From NCBI RefSeq assembly GCF_007860105.1, contig NZ_SJPU01000003.1, positions 372,001 through 436,000 on the forward strand: a stretch of DNA of 64,000 nucleotides, read 5' to 3'. The position numbers were made by a program, and so were the translations under genes. Source of the stretch: Allorhodopirellula heiligendammensis. Lineage in GTDB: Bacteria > Planctomycetota > Planctomycetia > Pirellulales > Pirellulaceae. A model generated the notes under the pieces. That model ran no database searches and had not been told where the DNA came from. It saw only the letters and a program-made list of their open reading frames with translations. Below, one piece after another: positions 8,892 through 18,019 of this stretch (the first letter of the stretch is position 1; every line of letters starts with the position of its first letter).

Positions 8892-9193
8892 GAGTTTTCT
8901 CTTAATAACGATGAATGGCACCAAACGCGAACAGAAAATCCCGCCTGAACCACCCATTGTCGCACGGTCATGGTCGACGGGGAAAGGGGGCACGCCTCGG
9001 TTGGATGAGCCGTGCATGCGTGGAGGTCGATGGAACGATGAAGAAAAGTACCCACGGCGGGGTTTCGCCAATTTCGCTGGTCAGATCCCGCACCATACGG
9101 TCTGCCATTTCGAGTGTGACTCGATGAGCTTGTGGATGCGGTCGCGAGTGTGACCTCGGTCAACCGTTGCCAAACCAATGCCTCGAAGTCGCT
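8892..9193. other. Intergenic stretch without recognisable features
   Basis: About 300 bases between the proposed start of the SHOCT gene and the stop of the cytochrome gene, both on the minus strand. It presumably holds the promoter of the SHOCT gene. I see no hairpin, repeat or RNA gene. Open frames here look like chance. Confidence 0.4.
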
Positions 9194-10657
9194 TTACAGC
9201 GTTTTGAGGTATTCTAACACTGCTCGCTTTTCGGACTCATTCAACTGGTTGGGGTAGTCGTGACCGGAGGCCGATTTGCCGAACCTTCGCGTGTCAAAGT
9301 AACTCCGACGAAGAGCCACATCGGGTTTCTCCAATGGGACACGAGGCACCGTTTCAACCGTCAGCCCCACCTTTGATTCGTCCATGGAGTCGTTGACTCG
9401 TCGCCAAACGGTGGGACGCTCCTGGGGATGCAGGAGATGCCACAGGGTAGGGACGCTGCCATTGTGAAAGTACGGAGCGCTCGCCCATACGCCGTCGAGC
9501 GGTGGCGCCACGTAACCAGCGGGATCCGTGATTGTCTCGCGGCGCTCAGGTCCACCAGATTGTGCGAACCAACTACGGGCATAGTGCTCCCGTCCAGCGA
9601 CCGTCAGGGCGCGATGACGTACGGGATCGGTGCCAATATCCTCGATCGGCACCAATTGATTGGGATACGCGGCGATAGATTCGGCATCTGTCCGATGGTG
9701 ATAGGTTCCGTGACACTCAGCACAGTTGCTCTCAAACAGTTTCGCCCCTCGCCTGGCGAGCGATTGATCAATGTGGCCCGGGTAGCTCGGTGACCGCAAA
9801 GATGACAGGTAAGCGTAGACCTTTTGGAAATCATCTTCATGGTCGGCAAAGAAGCTCGCGTTATTCTCAGGCACAAGCATGAATTGCATCAGACCGCGAT
9901 GCCCCTTGGGAGCGAAACCGTCGATGTAGATGTAAGGTCGTCGATAGAAATGCCACCACGGAGGTGCATCCATGTCGTGATGCGTGAATGAGGCCGGCGG
10001 TCGATCCACAAGATTGAGCTGATCGTCGCGATAGTTCATCAGGCCGATCCCGAACACCACGGCGTTGGTAGTGCCATTCGTCGTCCCCAGTGGGATCACC
10101 AGTGACCCGAGTTCCATTCTTCCCAGAGATTTACCCAGTCGAAACTTGGTGCTGCGGACCTCTTCGGTCAGCGTCTGCAGAGCGTATCGATTGTTAGGAG
10201 CGCCCGGTACAGGTCGCCCGTAGACGGTACCGCCGTGACACGAGAAGCAATTCATCGTCCAATTGCCATGGTCATCGACGACGTACTGCAGCGGCTTGCC
10301 CGGGTCAGCCAGATCTCGCTTGCCGTCAACGATATTCCCGCGGTCCTGCTGGGGGCGCGGAGTCAGACCATAGCGTTCGAAAGCCATCGCCCGCCGTTCG
10401 CCCACGGACGCCTTCGCAGCTCGTTCGCGAAGTGAGGCGGGCCAACTTTGCCACAAGTTGTCGAACACTTCCTGATCAAAATCACTGGGCAGAAACGCTT
10501 TATTGATTAACAGTTCAAACCCAATATTGGCGTGATCATGTTTGCCCGAGTCCGCACCACGCTGAGTGCGCAGAACCGGGCTTCCTGCGATCAAATTGGG
10601 ATGGTGGAAGCCCGCGACGGTGGCGAGGACAAGAGCGAATGAACGGAAATGTCGCAC
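9194..10657 (-). CDS. Exported di-haem c-type cytochrome (RoxA/di-haem peroxidase-like)
   Basis: A 487-residue exported protein. A signal peptide covers about residues 1-25. Two haem-c sites are visible, CFSCH (137-141) and CAECH (312-316). The region APPYFHNGSVPTLW-like (here SAPYFHNGSVPTLWHLL, about residue 400) is characteristic of the di-haem cytochrome c peroxidase/MauG/RoxA group. The spacing of haem sites and the large insertion between them are closer to the RoxA type than to classic CcpA. It would act outside the inner membrane as a peroxidase, oxygenase or electron carrier; the substrate cannot be read from sequence. It is separated by 126 bases from the end of the upstream sugar operon and is probably transcribed on its own. 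Confidence 0.78.
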   Translation of the reverse strand: MRHFRSFALVLATVAGFHHPNLIAGSPVLRTQRGADSGKHDHANIGFELLINKAFLPSDFDQEVFDNLWQSWPASLRERAAKASVGERRAMAFERYGLTPRPQQDRGNIVDGKRDLADPGKPLQYVVDDHGNWTMNCFSCHGGTVYGRPVPGAPNNRYALQTLTEEVRSTKFRLGKSLGRMELGSLVIPLGTTNGTTNAVVFGIGLMNYRDDQLNLVDRPPASFTHHDMDAPPWWHFYRRPYIYIDGFAPKGHRGLMQFMLVPENNASFFADHEDDFQKVYAYLSSLRSPSYPGHIDQSLARRGAKLFESNCAECHGTYHHRTDAESIAAYPNQLVPIEDIGTDPVRHRALTVAGREHYARSWFAQSGGPERRETITDPAGYVAPPLDGVWASAPYFHNGSVPTLWHLLHPQERPTVWRRVNDSMDESKVGLTVETVPRVPLEKPDVALRRSYFDTRRFGKSASGHDYPNQLNESEKRAVLEYLKTL

Positions 10658-10783
10658 AGGTTCCCTTTTTCGACATCGAGGAGGGATGCGGATCGCAGAA
10701 ATGGCTCACCGACACACTGAAGTATACGGTCAGCGGCCGCCTTGGAGGCTAAAATTGCTGAACTCACCTCTCTTGGAAATCGA

Positions 10784-11680
10784 TTAACCGCCGTGCATTG
10801 GCCAATGCAACGCAATTTTCTGCTTTAAAAATTCGACGCTGCGACGCAACTGTTCAATTCCATCGACCCCGTCTTCGATACTGATCCAGCTGTCGAATCC
10901 CTTGCTCGCCAGCTCTTGGAAGATCGCGTCGTAGTCGTTGAGCCCTTTACCAATTTCGCCATGGCGGAGTCGCTTGGCGTAACCTACCGAGCCGCTTTCC
11001 TCAGCCCGCAAGTCTTCAAGCGTTCCTGCCAGGAGATATCGGTCACTGGCGTGCATGGTGACCACCCGATCAGAGACTCGCTTCAATAGTTCGATGGGAT
11101 CATCCCCCGCTAGAAACGCGTTGCTGGGGTCATAGTTGACACCGAAGTTCGGATCATCGATGGCTGCCACGAGTTTGCAGAACACGTCCATCGCTTGGGC
11201 AAACTCTGGGTACTCCCAGAAATCATCTTTATAATGGTTCTCTAGGATCAGGGTCACACCGCGCTGTTGTGCAAAAGGCAAACAGGCCTGAATGCTATCG
11301 GCGGCCAACTGCACGCCTTCATCAAGCGAAAGCTCTGGCCGTCGTTGTCCGCTCAGCACTCGGCAAAAGCTACCGCCGAGTGCTTCGGTCATCTCGATCC
11401 AGCCTTTCTGCTTGGCAATCTCCGCATCGCGAAAGCGAGCATCGGGATGGGTGAAATCTGGGGAGCAGCAGAGCATCGGAATTACCATCCCGGCGTCCTC
11501 AGTCTGCCGGCGAAATCGGTCCCAGGTCGCACGGTCGGCGAGTTCGAGAAAGCCAGCGTAGAATTCCAGCCCCTCGATGTCGAGCGTTCCCGCGAGTTCG
11601 ATCCACTCGGTCACCGTCATCGACCCATCTTTGCAGAGGGCGTGCATGTAGGCCTTGGGAAAGGCGGCGAGCTTGGGCAT
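10784..11680 (-). CDS. Sugar phosphate isomerase/epimerase (AP endonuclease 2 family)
   Basis: A 298-residue TIM-barrel protein of the xylose-isomerase-like/AP endonuclease family 2 group. Likely metal ligands are Glu in LILENHYKDD, Asp/Asn in VNYDPSN, His in TMHASDR and Glu in ISIEDGVDG near the C-terminus, the standard spacing for sugar isomerases and 3-dehydroshikimate-dehydratase-like enzymes. The start is the ATG at 11680 (MPKLAAFPKAY), 4 bases after the stop of the dehydrogenase; the frame stays open to 11959 only inside that gene. It is the last gene of a three-gene sugar operon. The exact substrate, probably a keto-sugar or keto-acid, is unknown. Confidence 0.82.
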   Translation of the reverse strand: MPKLAAFPKAYMHALCKDGSMTVTEWIELAGTLDIEGLEFYAGFLELADRATWDRFRRQTEDAGMVIPMLCCSPDFTHPDARFRDAEIAKQKGWIEMTEALGGSFCRVLSGQRRPELSLDEGVQLAADSIQACLPFAQQRGVTLILENHYKDDFWEYPEFAQAMDVFCKLVAAIDDPNFGVNYDPSNAFLAGDDPIELLKRVSDRVVTMHASDRYLLAGTLEDLRAEESGSVGYAKRLRHGEIGKGLNDYDAIFQELASKGFDSWISIEDGVDGIEQLRRSVEFLKQKIALHWPMHGG

Positions 11681-11684
11681 GGGG

Positions 11685-12713
11685 TCAGACGGGTTTGAGA
11701 ATGGATTTGACGACTTCGCCTCGATGCATCTTTTCAAAGGCATCCTGCCATTGGTCAATCGGCCACACGCCACCCACAATCGGAGCGACATCGAGCTGAC
11801 CGCTGGTGAGCAACGCCAGCACACGTTCCCAAATCGTCCAGTGATGACTGAAGCTACCTTGCAGGGTAACATTCTTTTGTACCAGTGGATCAAGGCTGAA
11901 ATCCAGCGGTTGGCGTCCCCATCCCACCTTGCTGATCCATCCCGCCGGCCGGACGACATTGATGGCGACCTGCAGCGTTGCGCTCACGCCCGCGGCGTCA
12001 ATGACACCATCGCAACCCAGGCCATCGCGTTGCCGAGCCCAACTACTGACATCGCCCACGACCGCATCACAACCGTAGCTCTGTTTGGCGATTTGGAGTC
12101 GCTGCCGATCAGCTTCCAATCCGACCAAGGCGACCTCCGCGCCACACAATCGTGCCATTGCCGCACACAGGATACCGATCGTCCCCGGACCGAGCACGAC
12201 GATCCGATCTCCCGGTTCGATTCTGGCGTTGCGTACAACCGCGTTGTAAGCCACGCAGCAGGGCTCCGTCAGACAGGCGTGCTCGAAGGGCAGAGCGTCG
12301 GGCACCGCATGCAAAATTCGGGCTGGCACACGTACGTACCTGGTCATTGCACCGTCGACGCCGTAGCCAAATCCCTTGCGGGTGGGATCAAGATTGTACA
12401 GGCCTCGACGCGACATCGGATTGGCTGAGTCAATGATCGCCGCCGTTTCGCTGACGACTCGATCGCCCTCCCGCCAATCCTGTACGTTGGCGCCGAGTTC
12501 GACAATATGTCCTCCGAACTCATGGCCGAGTACGACGGGGTAATTCACCGGCCACGAATGATCGGCCGTCCATTGATGCAAATCGCTGCCGCAGACGCCC
12601 ACGTTGGCTACCTCGACCAGAACATCTTCTCGTCCCAACACAGGCTTTTCGACATCACGGATTTCGACGCTGCCTCGTTCAGGAGCAAAGTTAACGACAG
12701 CTGGTGATTTCAT
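11685..12713 (-). CDS. Zinc-type medium-chain alcohol/polyol dehydrogenase
   Basis: A 342-residue member of the medium-chain dehydrogenase family (sorbitol/threonine/L-idonate dehydrogenase-like). Catalytic zinc ligands are seen in GVCGSDLH and VLGHEFGG. The NAD(P) fold is marked by VLGPGTIGILCAA. The ETAAI...GLYNLDPTRKGFGYG block aligns with relatives that carry four structural-zinc cysteines there, but all four are replaced here. The ATG at 12713 is preferred because it forms an ATGA overlap with the stop of the preceding gene; an in-frame ATG lies at 12734. It probably oxidises a polyol or sugar acid to the ketose used by its operon partners. Substrate unknown. Confidence 0.85.
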   Translation of the reverse strand: MKSPAVVNFAPERGSVEIRDVEKPVLGREDVLVEVANVGVCGSDLHQWTADHSWPVNYPVVLGHEFGGHIVELGANVQDWREGDRVVSETAAIIDSANPMSRRGLYNLDPTRKGFGYGVDGAMTRYVRVPARILHAVPDALPFEHACLTEPCCVAYNAVVRNARIEPGDRIVVLGPGTIGILCAAMARLCGAEVALVGLEADRQRLQIAKQSYGCDAVVGDVSSWARQRDGLGCDGVIDAAGVSATLQVAINVVRPAGWISKVGWGRQPLDFSLDPLVQKNVTLQGSFSHHWTIWERVLALLTSGQLDVAPIVGGVWPIDQWQDAFEKMHRGEVVKSILKPV

Positions 12714-13417
12714 AGTGAGTCTCGGATAGGGCAATCCTGGGCATGAACGGCTTCGCAGATCAAACGCAGTGAACTCTCAAGATCCCCATCTGCGGTGCGA
12801 AAGGCATCAGCGTCAATAGTCAGTGGAGCACCCAGGACGACCAGCGGTGCACCATATTTGGGGCATGCAATGGCCTGCTCGAGCGACAGACCACCCACGG
12901 CCTGCACGGGAATCTTCACCGCATCGACCACCTCACGCAGTTGATCGAGCGGGCTGGGCATCGGATTTCCGCGAGCCGCAATGCCCCGTCGTTCATCATA
13001 TCCAATGTGGTGGATGACAAAATCACAACCGAGGTCTTCCAACCACTTGGCACCAGCAACCATATCGTCGCATACCATATTGTCGCCCATGACTTGGCAA
13101 CCGAAGTCCGCACCTGCCTTGACGACGCAGCGAACCGTCTCGGCATGGGCGCGAGCCATGACAACCACGTGAGTGGCTCCCGCTTTCGCCATCATCTCCG
13201 CTTCGAGATAGCCGCCATCCATCGTTTTCAAATCGGCGACAATCGGGGTCTCCGGAAACGCCGCCCGCAAGGCGCGAACGCCGTGCAAGCCCTCCGCCAG
13301 GATCAGCGGTGTCCCCGCTTCCAGCCAATCCACTCCCGCCCGCATCGCAAGTGCGGCTGTTTCAAGAGCTTCGTCGATGTTAGTAAGGTCGAGCGAAATT
13401 TGAACGATAGGACGCAT
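12710..13417 (-). CDS. HUMPS-family enzyme (hexulose-6-phosphate synthase / 3-keto-gulonate-6-phosphate decarboxylase-like)
   Basis: A 235-residue TIM-barrel protein of the orotidine-5'-phosphate decarboxylase superfamily. The diagnostic Asp-x-Lys-x-x-Asp motif is present in VADLKTMDGGYLEAE, and HHIGYDERRG and VQAVGGL mark later phosphate-binding strands. The DLKTMD form is closer to hexulose-6-phosphate synthase than to UlaD, but no 6-phospho-3-hexuloisomerase gene is adjacent. Instead it leads an operon with a dehydrogenase and an isomerase, which suits sugar-acid breakdown. The start is the ATG at 13417 (MRPIVQISLDL); the frame extends to 13477 in unlikely sequence. It is the first gene of the operon and lies 56 bases downstream of a gene on the same strand. 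Confidence 0.82.
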   Translation of the reverse strand: MRPIVQISLDLTNIDEALETAALAMRAGVDWLEAGTPLILAEGLHGVRALRAAFPETPIVADLKTMDGGYLEAEMMAKAGATHVVVMARAHAETVRCVVKAGADFGCQVMGDNMVCDDMVAGAKWLEDLGCDFVIHHIGYDERRGIAARGNPMPSPLDQLREVVDAVKIPVQAVGGLSLEQAIACPKYGAPLVVLGAPLTIDADAFRTADGDLESSLRLICEAVHAQDCPIRDSL

Positions 13418-13473
13418 ACTGCGGGGGGAGGGTGAGAGAGGGAAGTGCAATAACCGCGATATACGGTTCGCTA

Positions 13474-14661
13474 TCAATCGTGTCCTACAATCGAAGCGTG
13501 GACCAGCTCGTTAAGCTGAAATGGGGCTGAGCTCTCGCCTGCGGATGGGGTTCGCAATGATTCCACGGTGCGGCGAGCATCACAATAGTCCAACACCAAG
13601 ACACGCAGGTCGGCGGGCAATTTACTGATGACAGGATCGGTATAAGGGTCCGCATTTTGAAAGACCAACCGCTCCGGCCAGTCGCTGTGCAGATCGACTG
13701 ACTCGACATCGAGTTTGGCGGCAACTTGGCGGATCATGGTCGACAGTGATCGTGAGGGTGATTGGGCGCGGATGTTCGCGGCCTCACGGCGTAGTATGGC
13801 TTCGGCATCTGCCATCGCTTGGACAGCTCGCCACGCAACGGGGTCGCCTTCGGCATACACGGCAACCAAAAAACGAGCTTCGCCAAGTGCTCGCATACCT
13901 CCCACATCTTCGCCGAGTACCGGAATGCGAGAGATCATGTTCGTCATCGAACTCTGCTTGTTCGGACGTCCCATGGCGACAACGGTGACATCGACCAAAC
14001 CACTGCGAAACCCAGCGGGCACATCAAAGGTAACCTTGAATTCTTTCTCACCCTCGAGCACCTGTGTCGAGGTCCAACGGAGTTTGTAGTAAACACCACG
14101 CCCCCGTTCGATCGTACCTGCGGCAGTGACAGCATGCAGGGGCGCGACACGATCGTACTGCAGCCCTTGCGATTGCTTTGTGCCAGCGTCCATTCCGGCA
14201 TGGCCGCGTGCCAAACTGCCTTGGGTAACATCCGCAGCAACGCCAAAGGATTGCGATTGCTCCTCAGAGGTCTTCACCTGGATAGGGCTTGCATACTCGC
14301 TCGCCGTTTCAGTTCGCGGTGAGTAGTTGATGACACTCCACGAGGTCTGACGGGGAACGCAGCGGACCATCCAACGGTCAATTTCTGGCATCGAGCCGCC
14401 GCTGACCAACGACGAGAGACGGAGGGTGATCTCGACCGGTTCACCGTCCTGGCTGGTGAGTAAATCCCCCGGTCGCTGCTCGCAAATCGGCACTGCGACC
14501 GCGGTCGGCGGCAGGTCGAACGAAATAAGGTGTCCCGGGTCCGCAGACACCTCACCGGCCACTGAGCCGATTGTCGCCAGCGCTGCCAACACAATCAAAT
14601 TGAGGTGGCCTGTGCAGGCTAGTTGAAAAAAACGCGGTTGGTTGTAGGGCGTCCGGTTCAT
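13474..14661 (-). CDS. Exported protein of unknown function
   Basis: A 395-residue protein with a basic start and hydrophobic segment (LNLIVLAALATIGSVAGEVSA, about residues 20-40) that fits a signal peptide. The middle part is beta-rich (for example YYKLRWTSTQVLEGEKEFKV with a DVPAGFRSGLVDVTVVA stretch). I recognise no catalytic motif or known domain. It appears restricted to this lineage, but that is a guess. It may share a promoter with, or be upstream of, the sugar operon whose first gene begins 56 bases after its stop. Confidence 0.65.
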   Translation of the reverse strand: MNRTPYNQPRFFQLACTGHLNLIVLAALATIGSVAGEVSADPGHLISFDLPPTAVAVPICEQRPGDLLTSQDGEPVEITLRLSSLVSGGSMPEIDRWMVRCVPRQTSWSVINYSPRTETASEYASPIQVKTSEEQSQSFGVAADVTQGSLARGHAGMDAGTKQSQGLQYDRVAPLHAVTAAGTIERGRGVYYKLRWTSTQVLEGEKEFKVTFDVPAGFRSGLVDVTVVAMGRPNKQSSMTNMISRIPVLGEDVGGMRALGEARFLVAVYAEGDPVAWRAVQAMADAEAILRREAANIRAQSPSRSLSTMIRQVAAKLDVESVDLHSDWPERLVFQNADPYTDPVISKLPADLRVLVLDYCDARRTVESLRTPSAGESSAPFQLNELVHASIVGHD

Positions 14662-15052
14662 GACTTGGTTCTCCGTTCCAGTGCGACATTTCCTGGTAGC
14701 TGGGTCGCGTCGAGATTGGTTTTCTCATGCGAATCACATGCCAGTTCTTCTGGCCAGCAACCGATCCGTCTTGGATACGGGCTGCCGCACTCACAACCAT
14801 CAGTCGGTTGGGTGCGTTCGAGCAGCGAGTTCATCATCCGTTGGACACCACGTTTGACAAGTAAATTGGAAAGCTATCAAGCAGGTTGTCATGCACCCGC
14901 CGGCTGTCTGAGTGACCGCGTGAAACATCATAACTGACTCGGTCAGAGACGTGTGATTCCGGCTGTGAAACTTCTAACGATTTTTCAGCTGGCAAGTTCC
15001 ATCCTCTGCCACACTCCATGGCGGAGCAACTGTGGACATTTGGTGGTGTGAC
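14662..15052. other. Intergenic stretch with one small dyad
   Basis: About 390 bases between two minus-strand genes. It must contain the promoter of the exported-protein gene starting at 14661. The only structure I see is a short perfect dyad CTGACTCGGTCAG at 14934-14946. A 104-codon plus-strand frame across 14623-14937 has no credible protein features, so I do not call a gene. Confidence 0.4.
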
Positions 15053-17758
15053 TCACTCGGCGGCTTCAAATGCAGAAATGGGCGTGTCACTGGAAAGTTT
15101 TACAAAAAACTCTTCATTGCAACGGGTCGCGATCTGCATGTCGGAATGAATCGCCACGGTAGCTCCGTCACCGACAAGCTGGCGGGCGAACTGAGCGAGG
15201 AGTTTCCCTGCGTTATCTGGAATTTCGCAAGCGCTGTCTTGGTCGATCCCTTGAGGCCACTGGAAAATATCGATTGCCAGCCATGCCGAATGCTGACGGA
15301 TCAGTTCGCTGAGCTCCTCATCGGTATCGAGATCCTCGGCGAGCAGATCCGCATTGTGCAAATAGGGACCATCGCCGGCCTGAATGAAGTACCGGCAACG
15401 TTGAGTCGCCACGATCACGCTATAGTCGCTCGCTTGAAAGACGTAGTCGTCCTCCTCGGCAGTCATCTGCCGGCGGTCGATTGCATACAGGGGTTCGCCG
15501 ATCTCACGTGAGGCCGCGATGACGCTCCCCGCATTGACCGATCGAGGCTCGTCGAGCAACAGAACGACACGTCGGACTTGGGTGTAGGGCGAGAATGGCA
15601 CCTCGGCCTCGTCACCAGTCTGTTCCGAAGAGTCCGGAAGCCATTGAACAGGGACTTCGGGCGCCTCCGCAAATGATTCCGCACCATACATGCCTTCCGC
15701 CGCGAGGCATCGTTGATAGGCAATATCGAACTGACGCCGGTCACCCTTGGCCGCGTAAACCAACGCCCGAATGAACTCTCGGGAATCCTCAGCCAACGAA
15801 TGGGCCGCCAGGATCGCATCGTCGTATCGCTTGAGACCGATCAGGAACCTCGTGCGGTACACCACCAAAGAGGTTTCCTCATAACCGCCGTCTCCGGACA
15901 AGCCTGCTTCGGACAAGGCAAGATCGACTCGGTCGAGGCCGGGTTGATACTCTCCCTGTTCGAGCATCTCTTGCAGAGTCGTCCATACAAACCGCAGCGA
16001 ATCGGGTTCGTCAGCTTGGAATTTTTCGAGGATCTCAGTGAGCGCCTCCCCGTCATCAAGGGCGTACTCCAGGATTTCAACGACGTCGCTCTTGGGTTCG
16101 AATTCGTTGTAAGCGTCGAGCGCCCGGTCCATCGAGACGTAGCAATAGACACACTCCTCAAGCGCCTCGTATCGCTCATCGGGATCGTCGGTCGATGACA
16201 TCGCCTTTACAAAACATTCGCTTGCCGCTGGATATTCTTCTCGACCTGCATGCGACCTGCCTACCAACATCAACGCGTCAAACGCATTGTCATGCTCGAG
16301 CAAATATTTTTCTAACAGCGCATCGATAGTCGCCTGCGACGCCGCATCGGGTAACGGCTCACCTTGAATATCCGTGCGATTGGTAAGTGTGTCGATCGCC
16401 TGAGCTTTATCAACGCACATCGCATAGGCCTGATCGATACGGTCGCATTGCCGTGCGGCGTCGCACAATGCGTATTCGTACCATGTGCGTGCTTCGGCCT
16501 CGGTATCCATCTGGGAAAGACTCTCCGCCAGTGAGTCGAAGGCAACCCGATAATTGCCCTCGAGATGCTCTAGCATCGCGCGGTAGTAATCCATGTATTC
16601 AGCCGCCGGATCAATGGTGACCATGGTGTCAATTAAAGTTCGCAGCGCGGGAGCATCGGACGCATACACGAAGGCGTCGCCAACCTGTTCGAACGAGCTG
16701 GTGGGATCGGGAAGGTTGCGATAAAAGGTGACAAACTCCTCCTTCCTCGAGTCCGGCAAAGCAAGGGCCAGGGCGCTGACATTGTCCACGGACTCCGGTG
16801 TATCAGCGAGCGCCGCTTTGTAGGCATCGATGGCTTCATCGATACGGTCAAGCTGTTCGAGAGCATACCCAAGCGAATAATACGCGTCGGCGTCCGCACC
16901 AAAGTGGTTCACATAATCGCGGAAGTGATTGATGGCGACCTCGAACCGGCCTAGCTCCAAATAAGCTTCGCCGCGTAGATAGTCTGCCAACAACGTCGAT
17001 TCGCCAAATGCTTCCGCCTTTTCCAAGGATTCGATCGTTTTTTCGGGATCGATCGCTCCATGAATGATTGCCGAAAGGGTCCAGCGCAGCGCCTGCATAC
17101 TTTCTGGCATTGGGTATCCCAAAATGCCATCGATGTGATCCATCGCGGCATATACATTGCCTTGTGCGCACTCGGTTGCACACTGCGTGATCTTCTGCAT
17201 TGCATAGACCAATTCACTGGCAATATTGCTCTGCATCGTGTCACGCAGTCCCAGCGAGGACAGCGCCACCATGGAAACACCGATCGAAAGCTGGCTGACG
17301 TCGCAGATCCGCCATTGGTCATCAATTTTCTTGAGTAAGTACGACTCTCGCGCCGTGCCCAGTTCCACTGACCAGCTGCGGACAAAGACATCCGCTATCG
17401 ATTTGTCATCTGAAAACTCAATTCTCACGATCCGATGCCGCGTCCACGGCGCATCCAGCAACTCAAACTGCTGCTTGATTTGCGTCTGCATCACGGTCGC
17501 TAATTGCGACTGCAGTCCAGGCGGCATCGCCACGCCGGATTGTTCCACAATGTCTCGTGTGAGTTCATCAAAGTCGAAGAACTGAATTTGCTCGTCGACG
17601 GAATCAGCGCGAGTTGCCGTTTCAAAATCAGCAAAGAATTGATGAATCTGCTGCTCCTCTGCAGACAGATTGGGCGGGGAATTGTTCGCTGCAGGCTGCT
17701 CTTGAGCAACTGCGCTGCCAGCGACGAGGAACAAGCAGAGTGAGAGGCAACGGATCAT
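15053..17758 (-). CDS. Exported tetratricopeptide-repeat protein
   Basis: A 901-residue protein with a clear signal peptide (MIRCLSLCLFLVAGSAVAQE). TPR-type helical repeats occupy much of residues about 180-650, seen as motifs such as DADAYYSLGYALEQLDRIDE and ADYLRGEAYLELGRFEVAI. The first 170 residues look like an NTF2-like or DUF4440-type domain, and the last 200 residues form a separate mixed domain (VVLLLDEPRSVNAGSV, VATQRCRYFIQAGD). It is strongly acidic. A role as a periplasmic scaffold is plausible but unproven. It is monocistronic as far as seen: the divergent upstream gene begins at 18020 and a 390-base gap follows it. Confidence 0.75.
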   Translation of the reverse strand: MIRCLSLCLFLVAGSAVAQEQPAANNSPPNLSAEEQQIHQFFADFETATRADSVDEQIQFFDFDELTRDIVEQSGVAMPPGLQSQLATVMQTQIKQQFELLDAPWTRHRIVRIEFSDDKSIADVFVRSWSVELGTARESYLLKKIDDQWRICDVSQLSIGVSMVALSSLGLRDTMQSNIASELVYAMQKITQCATECAQGNVYAAMDHIDGILGYPMPESMQALRWTLSAIIHGAIDPEKTIESLEKAEAFGESTLLADYLRGEAYLELGRFEVAINHFRDYVNHFGADADAYYSLGYALEQLDRIDEAIDAYKAALADTPESVDNVSALALALPDSRKEEFVTFYRNLPDPTSSFEQVGDAFVYASDAPALRTLIDTMVTIDPAAEYMDYYRAMLEHLEGNYRVAFDSLAESLSQMDTEAEARTWYEYALCDAARQCDRIDQAYAMCVDKAQAIDTLTNRTDIQGEPLPDAASQATIDALLEKYLLEHDNAFDALMLVGRSHAGREEYPAASECFVKAMSSTDDPDERYEALEECVYCYVSMDRALDAYNEFEPKSDVVEILEYALDDGEALTEILEKFQADEPDSLRFVWTTLQEMLEQGEYQPGLDRVDLALSEAGLSGDGGYEETSLVVYRTRFLIGLKRYDDAILAAHSLAEDSREFIRALVYAAKGDRRQFDIAYQRCLAAEGMYGAESFAEAPEVPVQWLPDSSEQTGDEAEVPFSPYTQVRRVVLLLDEPRSVNAGSVIAASREIGEPLYAIDRRQMTAEEDDYVFQASDYSVIVATQRCRYFIQAGDGPYLHNADLLAEDLDTDEELSELIRQHSAWLAIDIFQWPQGIDQDSACEIPDNAGKLLAQFARQLVGDGATVAIHSDMQIATRCNEEFFVKLSSDTPISAFEAAE

Positions 17759-17817
17759 GCGGCACGGGAAGGTATTTTGGGAAAAACATCGAGATCAACC
17801 TCCACGGATTGTACCTA

Positions 17818-17857
17818 CTCTTGGCAACACATTCAGGCTCTTGGCAACACATTCAGG
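17818..17857. repeat. Perfect 20-base tandem duplication
   Basis: CTCTTGGCAACACATTCAGG occurs twice in direct succession (17818-17837 and 17838-17857), in the divergent gap between the TPR protein gene and the lipoprotein gene. Seen directly. It could be a recent slippage duplication or a doubled binding site near the promoters. Confidence 0.9.
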
Positions 17858-18019
17858 CTTGGAGCCGCTCTCATTCGGTCAATCCTGTGATCGCGGAGCA
17901 TGCGTCGGCAAACTTCACGCAAACTACCTGGTCGTCTCCCCAGCGAGGGGGTTGGCTGCCGGCGACCTGCAATACCGATACATGAATTAAAATCATTGTC
18001 CTCAACGGCGGACCGCATC

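Noticed and set aside
11655-12428. A 257-codon plus-strand frame over the dehydrogenase gene
   Set aside because: It is antisense to strongly conserved zinc dehydrogenase motifs and has no family features.
14623-14937. A 104-codon plus-strand frame in an intergenic gap
   Set aside because: It overlaps the antisense end of the neighbouring gene, has no recognisable domain, and its composition looks random.
16090-16115. A tRNA T-loop-like GGTTCGAATTC sequence
   Set aside because: It lies inside the TPR-protein coding region and no acceptor or anticodon stem can be drawn around it.
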